NCBI RefSeq assembly: GCF_024171725.1
Contig: NZ_JAMTCG010000005.1
Span: 1 to 64,000 of the forward strand
Direction: 5' to 3'
DNA from: Williamsia serinedens
GTDB taxonomy: Bacteria; Actinomycetota; Actinomycetes; Mycobacteriales; Mycobacteriaceae
Length of the DNA stretch: 64,000 bases
Shown here piece after piece: positions 26,907 to 36,065 of the stretch. The position numbers were made by a program, and so were the translations under genes. Position 1 is the first letter of the stretch, and every line of letters begins with the position of its first letter. The notes below the pieces were generated by a model. The model was not told where the DNA came from and did not search any database. It saw only the letters and a list, made by a program, of their open reading frames with translations.

Positions 26907-28270
26907 CCGACGTCCGCGATCGCATCCTCCGCCGGTGGTGGGTCGTCGCCCTCTGCGTTCTCGTCGCGGTGGGCGCCGCACTCGTCACGGGTGTGAGTGC
27001 CACGACGACCTACACCAGCAAGGCGTCGTTGACGACCTACTCGGCGAATCGAGCGCCGGAGCAGGACGCGGTGCTGATCCAGAGCTACGTCGACCTGTTC
27101 AACAACGACGCGAGCCAACAGTCCCTGCGGCGTGATGCGCGGGTGCCCGACGACGTCCGGGTCACCGCGACGCCGGTCGCGACGGGTCCGATCATGTTCG
27201 TCGTCGCCACCGGACCTGACGGGGCGGCGGTGCCGCGCGCGGCCCAGGCGATGGCGGATGCGTTCCGGCAGAGCATCAATGCGGGTGTGCAACGGACCCG
27301 ACAGTCCGCGATCGACGCGCTGCGGCGGCCGTTCGCCGACCGGGAGGCCGGCAACGACTTCATCCTGCAGCAGGAGCGAGTGCAGCTGCAGCAGTCCATC
27401 GACCGCCTGAACAGCGACACCAGCGGTCTGCTGCAGGACCTGACCGCGGCGAGCGGCGCGACGGCGGAGCGACCGGCCATGACCGCGCGGGTCGCCGTGT
27501 CCGTCGTCGTCGGCCTCCTCGTGGGGCTGGTCCTCGCGTGGCTGGCCGGTGGACTCGCACCCCGACTCCGCACCGCGGGCGAGGTCCGGGAGACGCTGGG
27601 GCTGCGGACCTTCGACGCCTCCGGTGACGGTGCGGACCCACACATGCAGATGCGCCATGTCGTCAACGCACTGGCCTTCGACGACCTGCCCGTGCCGTCC
27701 GTCGTCGCCCTGACCGGGGTCGGCGGGAGAGCCGGGTCTGCGGGTGTCGCCGACGAGCTCGCGCGGATCCGTGCCGCACAGGGCGCAGAGGTCGTCGTCG
27801 TGCGCACCTCCCGCGACGGCGAGTTCGCCGGCGCAGGGATGGTGGACGTGCTCCGCACCCCGGACGGTGACGGGATCCACGCGGCGCGACTGGACGAGAC
27901 GCTGCGCGACAGCACCCGTCTCGGGCGGGGCGTGTCGATCCTCGGTGCCGGCGAGCCCGGCCCCGACAGCCGCGGGACCGATCCGTACGACGTGATGACG
28001 CGGGAGAACGTCGGCGAGTTGATCGGGTTGTTGCGCAAGCGGTTCGACGTGGTCGTGGTGGAGTGCGCCCCCGTGGACCAGGCGGCCGAGGCGCAGCTCG
28101 TCTGCGCGGCGTCCGACCGGACACTCGTCGTCGTCGAGCGTGACACGGTGAGCCCGACGCGCGGACGGCGTTCCGCGGACCTGTTGCGTCAGGCGGGTAT
28201 CGAGGCCTTCGCCGCGGTCCTGGTCGCTCGCCCGGAGTGCATCACACCGTCGCGTCTCCTGTCGCGCTGA
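26903..28270 (+). CDS. Second Wzz/BY-kinase-like chain-length protein, P-loop degenerate
   Basis: The 455-aa protein is a shorter paralogue of the product at 22039-25383. It has a transmembrane helix at about 12-33, an extracytoplasmic segment with YTSKASLTTYS, a second helix near 197-218, and a nucleotide-fold domain (about 255-455). The Walker A position reads ALTGVGGRAGSAGVADEL, which lacks the lysine, and the Walker B-like strand is VVVVECAPVD. There is no tyrosine-rich tail. It probably pairs with the larger paralogue around the polymerase. The last 29 nt overlap the converging GNAT gene. Confidence 0.75.
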   Translation: MTDVRDRILRRWWVVALCVLVAVGAALVTGVSATTTYTSKASLTTYSANRAPEQDAVLIQSYVDLFNNDASQQSLRRDARVPDDVRVTATPVATGPIMFVVATGPDGAAVPRAAQAMADAFRQSINAGVQRTRQSAIDALRRPFADREAGNDFILQQERVQLQQSIDRLNSDTSGLLQDLTAASGATAERPAMTARVAVSVVVGLLVGLVLAWLAGGLAPRLRTAGEVRETLGLRTFDASGDGADPHMQMRHVVNALAFDDLPVPSVVALTGVGGRAGSAGVADELARIRAAQGAEVVVVRTSRDGEFAGAGMVDVLRTPDGDGIHAARLDETLRDSTRLGRGVSILGAGEPGPDSRGTDPYDVMTRENVGELIGLLRKRFDVVVVECAPVDQAAEAQLVCAASDRTLVVVERDTVSPTRGRRSADLLRQAGIEAFAAVLVARPECITPSRLLSR

Positions 28271-29543
28271 GTCCCCACACCTCCACCGTCCCGGCCGCAC
28301 GCCCGCAGTCGGCGCCGTCGAGCGAGGTCTCGTGGTGCAGGCCCGCCGCATCGGCCAGACGACCGGCACGGACGTCGGACCGCAGGACGGCGGTGGAGAT
28401 GCGGCGCAACGACATCGCGCTCATGGCGTGGCCGAGGACGTCCCGGATCGCCTGCCCGATCGCACGGTCGGAGGCGGATGCCGCGCTCCGGTCGACGCTG
28501 ACGGCGAGCTCGGCGAAGCCCTGGCTGCGGTTGACCCCGACGAGCGCGATGCGACCGACGGTGGTGTGGGTGTCGCGGACCTCGTAGACGACGTCGGCGT
28601 CGTCGGTGTCGAACCAGGCGCCCGATCGGATGGGGCCGCACAGGTCGTCGAGGGTCGCGGAGCGGGCGGACACCATCGGGGCCGTCAGGACACGGCGGCG
28701 GCGCAGCCGCAGACCGGTCCCTGCGACGTCGAGGTCGGCCGGCATCGGGGGCGGTCCCATCCTGCGCACCCGCGTCCTGGCGCGCCCCAGGCCGTGACGG
28801 GCCACGGCGACGGCGTCGTCGAACCGGTGGGGCACGGTCGCATGTCCCCGCGCCGGCCGGGTCAGGGCCTCGACGTCGACGGCGTCGGCGGTGGGGTCGG
28901 TCATCCGGAGTCCGACCGTCGTCAGTCCGCCGGGGCCGAGGTCGTCGCGGTCGAGGACCCACAGGTCGTGCGCGACGACGTCGTGGCCGCCGGTCGGGGC
29001 CCAACCGGGGAGCGTGGCGGCCCGGTGGAACCCGGCTCGGGCCGACGCCCGCGCGGCGGGGGCGTTGTCGGTCGCGGCGGGCGCCACGACCCGTCGGATG
29101 CCCAGCGTCGAGAAGGCGTGGTCGACGAGCATCCCAGTCGCCACGGTCGCCACCCCGGACCGGCCGAGCCGGGAGTCGATCCAGATCCCGAGTTCGGCGG
29201 TGGCCGTGACGGTGTCGATCGCGGTCAGCGCGACCTGGCCGGCCAGTGCGCCGTCGACGTCGATCACGCACGGCAGGGCACGACCCGAGGCGATGTGACG
29301 CCGCGAGTCGAGGACCTCCCGCACCCACTCGTTGCGGCGGTGCCGCTCGTCCCACGTCAGTGCGCTGCGCGACCAGAACGGCTCGATGAGCGCGCGGTCA
29401 CGCAGTCGCAGCTCCCGCCATCGCGGGTGGTCGTCGAAGCGGCCGGGACGCACGACCACGCGGTGCGCCCCGGTGACGACGGGACCGAGGACGACCGGTA
29501 CCGGCGACGCACCCCGCAGGCCCGCCCCGTCGACGTCGGTCAT
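28242..29543 (-). CDS. Protein with two GNAT-like acetyltransferase domains
   Basis: The 433-aa protein contains two GNAT-type units. The first (about 25-195) follows the RimJ/RimL pattern: a RPGRFDDHPRWRELR start, the strand GQVALTAI, and the acetyl-CoA loop region GRSGVATVATGMLVDHAF. The second (about 280-425) is weaker, with TVGRIALVGV and a SDRAIGQAIRDVLGHAM helix in the acyl-CoA position. It could acetylate an amino or hydroxyl group of a polysaccharide precursor, judged only from location. ATG 29543 lies 4 nt after the flippase stop. The 3' end overlaps the second chain-length gene. Confidence 0.75.
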   Translation of the reverse strand: MTDVDGAGLRGASPVPVVLGPVVTGAHRVVVRPGRFDDHPRWRELRLRDRALIEPFWSRSALTWDERHRRNEWVREVLDSRRHIASGRALPCVIDVDGALAGQVALTAIDTVTATAELGIWIDSRLGRSGVATVATGMLVDHAFSTLGIRRVVAPAATDNAPAARASARAGFHRAATLPGWAPTGGHDVVAHDLWVLDRDDLGPGGLTTVGLRMTDPTADAVDVEALTRPARGHATVPHRFDDAVAVARHGLGRARTRVRRMGPPPMPADLDVAGTGLRLRRRRVLTAPMVSARSATLDDLCGPIRSGAWFDTDDADVVYEVRDTHTTVGRIALVGVNRSQGFAELAVSVDRSAASASDRAIGQAIRDVLGHAMSAMSLRRISTAVLRSDVRAGRLADAAGLHHETSLDGADCGRAAGTVEVWGLSATGDATV

Positions 29544-29547
29544 CCGA

Positions 29548-31140
29548 TCACCCGCGTGGCGCACCGCCGTCTCCGTCCTCGGCGACCGCGGGGTCGTCGG
29601 GTCGAGAGGTGGTGCGCACCGACCGTCGCACGATGGCGACGGGGACACCGAGCAGGCTGCGCGCCGACGACGGCGCACAGACGGCGAGCGCGACGAGGTA
29701 CACGAGCCCGAACACCGCGCCCGCGCCCGTCAGACACACCACGGCGGGCAGGAGGGCGCGGTCGGCGCTGTCGAGGAGGTGGCGGTCGAGGACCCAGGCC
29801 ACGGCGGTGGCGGCACCCGCCGCGGGCAGCGGCGGCACCACCGCGCGCGCCACGTCCGCCCAGCGGACGCCGACCAGGGGGATGGCCAACCCGGTGACGA
29901 CGAGACCGACGACGATCGCGGTCACCGACAGCGAGAGCGCGGCACCCGCCAACTGGAACTGGGAGACCAGGAGGACGAGAGCGCCCACGCCCAGCAGCAC
30001 CTCGACCGCGGTGTACCAGTTCAGCAGCGGTGTACGGTCGCAGGCCTTGATGACCTCCTCGCCGACGCTGATGAGGGCCTTGCCCACCCCGAGTCCGGCC
30101 ATCAAACTGACGGCGACCCCGGCGGCGTGCCACGGCTCGCCGAACACGACGGTGACGGCCGGGGTGCCGAGCGCGATCATCAGTCCCGACAGCGCGGCCG
30201 CGCCGACCGTCACCCACCGCAGGGCGCGGAGGTAGGCCGCGCGCATGCGGTCACGGTCGCCGGCCATCTGCGAGAACGCGGGGAACAGCGAGACGGCGCC
30301 GATCTCGATGATCGCGCGCACGGGCATCTGCGAGATCCGTTGTCCGTAGCGGAAGTTGCCGAGCGCGAACTGTGTGAGACCGCGGCCGACGACGACGGTC
30401 TCCATGGCGTTCTGCACCCGGGCGCCGATCCCGCCGAGGACGAGCGGGAAGCCGTAGCGGGCGAGTTCGCGCCACAGGGCGACCGAGGCGGTGCCCCGGC
30501 CGGGCCGCCAGTCGGTGATGGCCCAGATGCTCACGGCCCAGGCGACGAACGACGCGTACATCCCGACGACGAGGCTCCACACCCCGAACCCGAGAGCGGC
30601 CAGCGACACCGCCACGACCGCGTACGCGATCGCCACCGACGGCCCGACGATCAACCGTCGCTTCACGCTGAAGGCCCGCTGCAGCATCGACTCCGGCACG
30701 TTGGTGACCGAGAAGATCAACAGGGTCCCGGAGGTCACGGCCGCGATGACGCCGGCGGTGGTGCTGTCGAAGACGAGACCGACGACGGGTGCGGCGGCGA
30801 GTGCGGCGAGCGACATGAGCACGCCGCCGCCCAGCGTCGCCCAGAAGACGGTCTCCGCGGCGTCGCGGATGTCGCCGCCCCGCTGGACGAGACCCGCGCG
30901 CAGACCACCCTCGACGAACTCGCCGAGGAAGCTGGTGATGACGGTGCCGGACACGAAGATCCCGACCTCGGCCGGGGACAGCAGACGCGCCAGGGCGATG
31001 GTCTGCACCAGGGTCAGCACCTCGCCGAACACCAGGGCGAACGCCGACGCGACCGCGACACGTCCGATCCGGCCCCGCAGCGACCGACCACCGCCCACCT
31101 CGTCCGGGGATGCGGCGTCGGTGCGGGTGGTCGTGGTCAT
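29548..31140 (-). CDS. Polysaccharide flippase (Wzx/MOP superfamily)
   Basis: The 530-aa protein has about 13-14 hydrophobic helices. It opens with the motif LVQTIALARLLSPAEVGIFVSG near residue 50, characteristic of lipopolysaccharide/teichuronate flippases, and contains RYGQRISQMPVRAIIEIGAVSLFPAFSQM near residue 270. It would move lipid-linked repeat units across the membrane for the Wzy polymerase. ATG 31140 overlaps the pyruvyl transferase stop (ATGA), and the GNAT gene follows after 4 nt, making a three-gene minus-strand operon. Confidence 0.88.
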   Translation of the reverse strand: MTTTTRTDAASPDEVGGGRSLRGRIGRVAVASAFALVFGEVLTLVQTIALARLLSPAEVGIFVSGTVITSFLGEFVEGGLRAGLVQRGGDIRDAAETVFWATLGGGVLMSLAALAAAPVVGLVFDSTTAGVIAAVTSGTLLIFSVTNVPESMLQRAFSVKRRLIVGPSVAIAYAVVAVSLAALGFGVWSLVVGMYASFVAWAVSIWAITDWRPGRGTASVALWRELARYGFPLVLGGIGARVQNAMETVVVGRGLTQFALGNFRYGQRISQMPVRAIIEIGAVSLFPAFSQMAGDRDRMRAAYLRALRWVTVGAAALSGLMIALGTPAVTVVFGEPWHAAGVAVSLMAGLGVGKALISVGEEVIKACDRTPLLNWYTAVEVLLGVGALVLLVSQFQLAGAALSLSVTAIVVGLVVTGLAIPLVGVRWADVARAVVPPLPAAGAATAVAWVLDRHLLDSADRALLPAVVCLTGAGAVFGLVYLVALAVCAPSSARSLLGVPVAIVRRSVRTTSRPDDPAVAEDGDGGAPRG

Positions 31141-32591
31141 CGGCCGGTCACCCCGCCCGGGTCGTCGCGGTGTCCGGACCTCTCGGTGATCGCGAACACC
31201 TCGTCGAACGCGGCACGGCTCAGTGCGATCTGGCTTTCGGCGGCGGCCCGCAGCGGGGCGCGGACGACCGGTGCCTCGTCCCATGCCGTGGCGATGGCGG
31301 ACGACAGCCGCGCCGCGAGGTCGGGCTCACCGAGGTCGATCATGGTGAGACCGGTGCCGAACATGTCGGCCAGGCCGAGGAACTTGTCGTCGTAGTACTC
31401 CGAGGACGTCACGGCGACCACCGGGATCCCCTGCGACAGCGCGAACACCGCGAGGTGGTAGGCACCGGTCACGAGCACGCGGCAGTCGGACACGCGCTCG
31501 GCCACGGCGGCCGGGTGCACGTATCGCGGCAGCGGCGGGACCACCCTGGTCGCTCCCGCGACGAGCGGCAGTGTCGACTTGCGGTCCTGGTCGCGGTATT
31601 CGGCGATGATCAACGGCAGCAAGGGCGCCCGGAGCCGCTCGGCCGCGACGCGCACCGTGGTCCCGACGGCCGTCCGCGCGGCCTCGTCGACCGGCGAGTA
31701 GCCCGCGACCCGCAGGCAGAAGCCGATCCCCGCGCCCAACCCGTCGCCGCCCCCCCGGGCGGTGTCCGATGTCGGGTCGATCAGGTCGTGCGCCAACTCG
31801 ATCGCGTCGTCACCCGTCACACGGACGCGGTCGGGGTCGACGCCGAGCCGGTCGGCGATCGCCGGCCCGCGACGGCGCTCGCGCAACGCCAGCAACTCCA
31901 CCCGCTGCAGTGCCTCACGCCCCATGGCGACCAGTGCGGGGTCGTCGAGCGGGCCGAGGCCCTGACCGATTATGGCGACGGGTACGGCGTGGTCGGCCGC
32001 GGTGCGGATGAGTGAGAACACCCGACGGCACTGTGCGGCATCGGCATCCGTCAGATAGCCGCCGCCGAGCACCACGAGCACCGACGACGACGCCACCGCA
32101 CGACGGGACCCGATGTGCGGTCGCGGGCGCGGGGTGATCGGGGGGACGTGCCTCCCGGTCAGCGCGCTCTTCAGGCGTCGTCGGGCGCCACGGGCCTTCT
32201 GCGGCAACCAGGTCCGAGCCCGCAGCCACGCCAGGACCACCGGGCCGACGAACGCCGGGCCGAGTCGGGCGGCGAGATCCTCCAGCCATGTCGGCGGCGC
32301 CCACGGGTCGTCGTCGAACACCGTGATGCCCTCGGCCGTCGGGAAATACGCGCGGAGCAGGACGGGCGAATCGGTCAACACGCCGATCCGCGCGTCGGGC
32401 CACCGCTGCCGCAGGCGGCGGAGTGTGACGGCCAGCATGGCCAGGTCACCGTTGTTGCGCAGCCAATACTCGCTGTTCTCCACGAGCACCCGGATCTCCC
32501 CGGACTCGTGAGTCACCGGACCCTCTGCGACACCCCCCGGTGTCGGGTCACGGTCGAGAACGCGTCGAGCGCCGCTGTTCTGAACAGACAC
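31137..32591 (-). CDS. Polysaccharide pyruvyl transferase family protein
   Basis: The roughly 484-aa protein has the CsaB-like pattern: the start ENSEYWLRNNGDLAMLAV, then VLGGGYLTDAD near residue 190, GQGLGPLDDP, LRERRR and VTGDDAIEL, and the C-terminal TGAYHLAVFALSQGIPVVAV with the conserved histidine. These enzymes transfer pyruvate from phosphoenolpyruvate to sugar hydroxyls as a ketal, adding negative charge. GTG 32591 has a GGGGAGGAAAG ribosome site; the shorter GTG 32516 is possible. It heads the operon with the flippase and GNAT and is divergent from the triple glycosyltransferase. Confidence 0.82.
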   Translation of the reverse strand: MSVQNSGARRVLDRDPTPGGVAEGPVTHESGEIRVLVENSEYWLRNNGDLAMLAVTLRRLRQRWPDARIGVLTDSPVLLRAYFPTAEGITVFDDDPWAPPTWLEDLAARLGPAFVGPVVLAWLRARTWLPQKARGARRRLKSALTGRHVPPITPRPRPHIGSRRAVASSSVLVVLGGGYLTDADAAQCRRVFSLIRTAADHAVPVAIIGQGLGPLDDPALVAMGREALQRVELLALRERRRGPAIADRLGVDPDRVRVTGDDAIELAHDLIDPTSDTARGGGDGLGAGIGFCLRVAGYSPVDEAARTAVGTTVRVAAERLRAPLLPLIIAEYRDQDRKSTLPLVAGATRVVPPLPRYVHPAAVAERVSDCRVLVTGAYHLAVFALSQGIPVVAVTSSEYYDDKFLGLADMFGTGLTMIDLGEPDLAARLSSAIATAWDEAPVVRAPLRAAAESQIALSRAAFDEVFAITERSGHRDDPGGVTGR

Positions 32592-32705
32592 GTCGAGCTT
32601 TCCTCCCCGCGGTATAGGATTGCACATGCTTTCTGTGGTCCGCCACATAGGACCGGCCGTCGGGGAGGACGGCCAGCAGACAGCGGTGATCGAGGGGGAG
32701 TTCTC
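32592..32705. promoter_or_regulatory. Divergent promoter region of the pyruvyl transferase and triple glycosyltransferase genes
   Basis: The centre reads GCGGTATAGGATTGC. On the minus strand TATACC (32616-32611) serves as a -10 for the gene at 32591. On the plus strand TAGGAT (32615-32620) could serve the gene at 32706. A short inverted repeat, TGTGG-TCCG-CCACA, follows near 32635-32648. Overlapping -10 boxes would let one regulator control both operons. Confidence 0.4.
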
Positions 32706-35700
32706 ATGGGCCGATCGGTCGTGCCCGGACCACGGGTGCTGTGGGCGTCGACGAGCACGTCCACCCGGGGCGGGGTGGCCTCGACGGTGTCGGCGGTGCT
32801 GTCGACCGAGTTGACGCGCCACTGGCGCATCCGACACGTCGCGACACACCGCGACGGGCCGGCCGTCGTCAAGGTGGTCACGTTCCTGCTGGGGGCTCTG
32901 CGCTTCGTCGCGGAGTTGCTGCTGCGCCGACCGGCGCTGGTGCATCTGCACACCGCGTCCTACGGCAGCTTCGCCCGGAAGGCGGTGCTGGCCACCGTCG
33001 CCCACGCCCTCCGGGTCCCGGTGGTGCTGCACGTCCACGGTGCCGAGTTCCACCTCTTCGCCGAGCGACTGCCCGGGCCGCTGCGCGCCGTCCTCGTCCG
33101 GATCCTGACCGGGTCCGCGGCCGTCGTCGCCCTCGGGCCCGGGTGGGCGCGACGGCTCTCCGCGATCGCTCCGATCGCCCGGGTCGTCGTGGTGCCGAAC
33201 GCCGTTCCCGCGCGCACACCGTCGCTTCGTCCCGACGGTCCGCCACGGGTGCTCTTCCTCGGTCGGGTCGGGGACCGCAAGGGCACGTTCGACCTCGTCC
33301 GCGCCTGGGCTGCCTCACCGGTCGCCCGCGGCGCCCACCTGACCATCGCCGGTGACGGCGAGGTCGACCGAGCGCGGGCGCTGGTCGCCGACCTGGGCGT
33401 CGTCGACTCCGTCGACGTGCTCGGCTGGGTGGGCACGGAGACCGTCGACGATCTGCTCGGTCGGTCCGACGTCCTGGTGCTGCCCTCCCACGACGAGGGG
33501 CAACCCATGGCGGTGCTCGAGGCGATGGCCGCCGGCCTCTGCGTGGTGGCGAGCCCCGTCGGCGGTGTCCCCGACATCCTCGACGACACCTGCGCGGTGC
33601 TGGTGCCACCCGGTGACGTCGACGGGCTGCGGGTCGCGCTGGACGACGTCCTCGGTGACGACGGTCGTCGACGCGCACTCGCCGCCGCGGCGCATCTGCG
33701 CTTCCGCGCCGACTTCGACGTGGACACGGTGTGGCGCCGAATCGATGCGTTGTACCGGGAGATCACCGATCGCCCCGTGACGCCCGCCCCGGTGCGGGTG
33801 ATGCACGTCGTCCCCGACCTCCGGATCGGCGGAGCCGAACGACACGTCGCGACGCTCATGCCCGCCCTGGACCGGAGCCGGTTCACCCCGTCCGTGGTGT
33901 GCATCGGGGAGCCGGGCGACCTCTTCGACGACCTCGTCGCCGGCGGGGTGCAGGCGGTGGCGCTGCGACGCAGTCGACGCGACGCACCGCGCGCGCTGCG
34001 GGACCTGGTGCGCCACATGCGGGCTCAACGTCCCGACATCGTTCTGACGCGCGGTTACAACGCCGACGTGCTCGGTCGGGTCGCGGCGGTGCTGGCCGGG
34101 GTCCCGCACCGCGCCGTCTGGATCCATCACGTGGCCGCCGGCGACGACCGTCCGTGGCCGCGCCGCGTCGTCGACCGCCTGCTCGACAGCCGCACCGATC
34201 GCTACCTCGGCGTCGCGCACGCGCAGTCACCGTTCCTCACCGACACGCTGGGGCACCCGGCCGAGAAGGTCGTCATCGTCCGCAACGGTGTCGACGTCGC
34301 GGGCTTCACCGACCTCTCGTCGACCCCGCGCACGCCGGTCGCGCTGCCGGGCGTGGACGGCGACGGGCCCGTGATGGGAACGGTGTCGGCGATGCGTCCG
34401 GAGAAGGACCACGAGACGTTCCTGCGCGCGGCGGCGGCGGTCGCCGTCGACGTCCCCGACCTGCGCGTGCTCGTCGTCGGTGACGGGCCGGAACGGCGAC
34501 GCTCGGAGGCACTCGCCCGACAGCTGGGGATCGCCCACTGCACGGCCTTCGTCGGCGCGACCTCCGACGTCCCCGCGATGCTCGCCGCGATGGACGTCTT
34601 CGTGCTCTCCTCGGACGCGGTCGAATGCCTGCCGATGGCGCTGCTCGAGGCGATGGCGTCGGGTCTGCCCGCGGTCTGCACCGACATCGGCGGGCTCCGC
34701 GAGATGGTCGAGGAGGGCGTGACGGGTCATCTGGTCCCGATCCGTCGTCCAGACGCCCTGGCGTCGGCGGTCGTCGACGTCCTCGCCGATCCCGCGCGGG
34801 CCCGGTCGCTGGGCGCAGCGGGTCGGGCGCGGGCGCGGGCCCAGTTCGACCGGTCGGTGATGGTGCAGGCGACGCAGGACGTCCTGTGCGACATCGTGTC
34901 CCGACCGCCCGCGCCGACCGCTCGGCCGGTGACGCTGACCGTCGTCATGGACCTCACGTTCGTCGGCGGCGCCGAACGGTTGCTGCTGTCGCTGTGTCAG
35001 GCCCTCGACCGCTCGGCGGTCACCCCGCGCATCGTCTGCCTTCGCGAGGAGGGGCCGCTCGCCGACGACTTCCGTGCCCACGGTGTCCGCGTCGACGTCC
35101 TCGCCGGGCGTTCGGGTCGCGACCCGCGCCGTGTCACCGCGCTGGCGACGTACCTGCGCCGCACCGGGACCGACGTGGTCCTCGTGGCGCACCACCACCG
35201 CGCGGCGCTCGTCGTCGGTCGCCTGGCGGCCGCGCTCGCGGGCATCCCGAGTGTCGTCGCGGCGCACGACATGGATCTCGCAGCGGTCGGCGGTCGGGTG
35301 CTGCCGCGCTCGGCGGTCACGACCCTGGCGGCCTCCCGTGCTCTGGTGCTGTTGTCCCGTGCACAGGGCGACTACCTGCGCACCGCGGAGGGAGTCGGGT
35401 CGTCGCCGTGGTCACGGACACGGGAGGTGGTGATCGGCAACGGGATCCCGCTGCCCCCGCCGCCCACCCGCGACCGTCGCGACCGTGCGCGGCGCCTGCT
35501 GGGTCTCGCCGACGACGACGTGGCGGTCGGCATCGTCGCGCGGCTCTCGGCGCAGAAGGCCCACGAGGTGGCGCTGGCCGCGTTCGCGAAGATGCTGGCG
35601 GACTGCCCGACCGCGCTGCTGCTCCTCGTCGGGACCGGCCCCCGCGAGCAGGAGCTCCGCACGCTCGCCGGCGATCTCGGCGTGGCGCACCGCGTCCGGT

Positions 35701-36059
35701 TCCTCGGCGTCCGCGACGACGTGCCCGATCTGCTGCCCGGGCTGGACATCTCGTGCCTGTCATCCGTCCACGAGGGCGTGCCGTTGGTGCTCGCCGAGTC
35801 GATGGCGGCGGCGGTGCCCGTCGTCGCGACCGGGTGCGGCTCGGTGCCGGACATGGTCACCGACGGTGTCGAGGGCTTCGTCGTCGGGGTCGGCGACCAC
35901 GACGCCCTGGCCGATCGCCTCATCGCACTCGCGTCGGATCCGGACCTGCGTCGTCGGCTCGGCGCCGCGGGACGCGACCGGGCCCGCCGACAGTTCGACA
36001 TCGCCGCGACCGCACGGGGTTACGAACGTCTCGTCACGCAGGTGGCACGCGGGCGCTGA
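32706..36059 (+). CDS. Triple-domain GT4 glycosyltransferase
   Basis: The 1117-aa protein is three GT-B glycosyltransferases in a row. Module 1 (about 1-365) has GGVASTVSAVL, LFLGRVGDRKGTFDLV and the EX7E motif EGQPMAVLE. Module 2 (about 365-735) has LRIGGAERHVATL, NGVDVAGF and ECLPMALLE. Module 3 (about 735-1117) has TFVGGAERLLLSL, GIVARLSAQKAHEVALAAF and EGVPLVLAE. All three keep the catalytic glutamate pair, so each is probably active. One GT4 is usually 350-400 aa. It could add three sugars in succession to a lipid-linked unit. ATG 32706 has GAGGGGGAG upstream; the frame's earlier stretch from 32115 is antisense to the pyruvyl transferase and is not part of the gene. Confidence 0.9.
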   Translation: MGRSVVPGPRVLWASTSTSTRGGVASTVSAVLSTELTRHWRIRHVATHRDGPAVVKVVTFLLGALRFVAELLLRRPALVHLHTASYGSFARKAVLATVAHALRVPVVLHVHGAEFHLFAERLPGPLRAVLVRILTGSAAVVALGPGWARRLSAIAPIARVVVVPNAVPARTPSLRPDGPPRVLFLGRVGDRKGTFDLVRAWAASPVARGAHLTIAGDGEVDRARALVADLGVVDSVDVLGWVGTETVDDLLGRSDVLVLPSHDEGQPMAVLEAMAAGLCVVASPVGGVPDILDDTCAVLVPPGDVDGLRVALDDVLGDDGRRRALAAAAHLRFRADFDVDTVWRRIDALYREITDRPVTPAPVRVMHVVPDLRIGGAERHVATLMPALDRSRFTPSVVCIGEPGDLFDDLVAGGVQAVALRRSRRDAPRALRDLVRHMRAQRPDIVLTRGYNADVLGRVAAVLAGVPHRAVWIHHVAAGDDRPWPRRVVDRLLDSRTDRYLGVAHAQSPFLTDTLGHPAEKVVIVRNGVDVAGFTDLSSTPRTPVALPGVDGDGPVMGTVSAMRPEKDHETFLRAAAAVAVDVPDLRVLVVGDGPERRRSEALARQLGIAHCTAFVGATSDVPAMLAAMDVFVLSSDAVECLPMALLEAMASGLPAVCTDIGGLREMVEEGVTGHLVPIRRPDALASAVVDVLADPARARSLGAAGRARARAQFDRSVMVQATQDVLCDIVSRPPAPTARPVTLTVVMDLTFVGGAERLLLSLCQALDRSAVTPRIVCLREEGPLADDFRAHGVRVDVLAGRSGRDPRRVTALATYLRRTGTDVVLVAHHHRAALVVGRLAAALAGIPSVVAAHDMDLAAVGGRVLPRSAVTTLAASRALVLLSRAQGDYLRTAEGVGSSPWSRTREVVIGNGIPLPPPPTRDRRDRARRLLGLADDDVAVGIVARLSAQKAHEVALAAFAKMLADCPTALLLLVGTGPREQELRTLAGDLGVAHRVRFLGVRDDVPDLLPGLDISCLSSVHEGVPLVLAESMAAAVPVVATGCGSVPDMVTDGVEGFVVGVGDHDALADRLIALASDPDLRRRLGAAGRDRARRQFDIAATARGYERLVTQVARGR

Positions 36060-36065
36060 CCGGTC

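Noticed and set aside
32115-32705. N-terminal extension of the triple glycosyltransferase to 32115
   Set aside because: The extension is antisense to the pyruvyl transferase gene, is Arg-rich without structure, and a strong ribosome site precedes ATG 32706.
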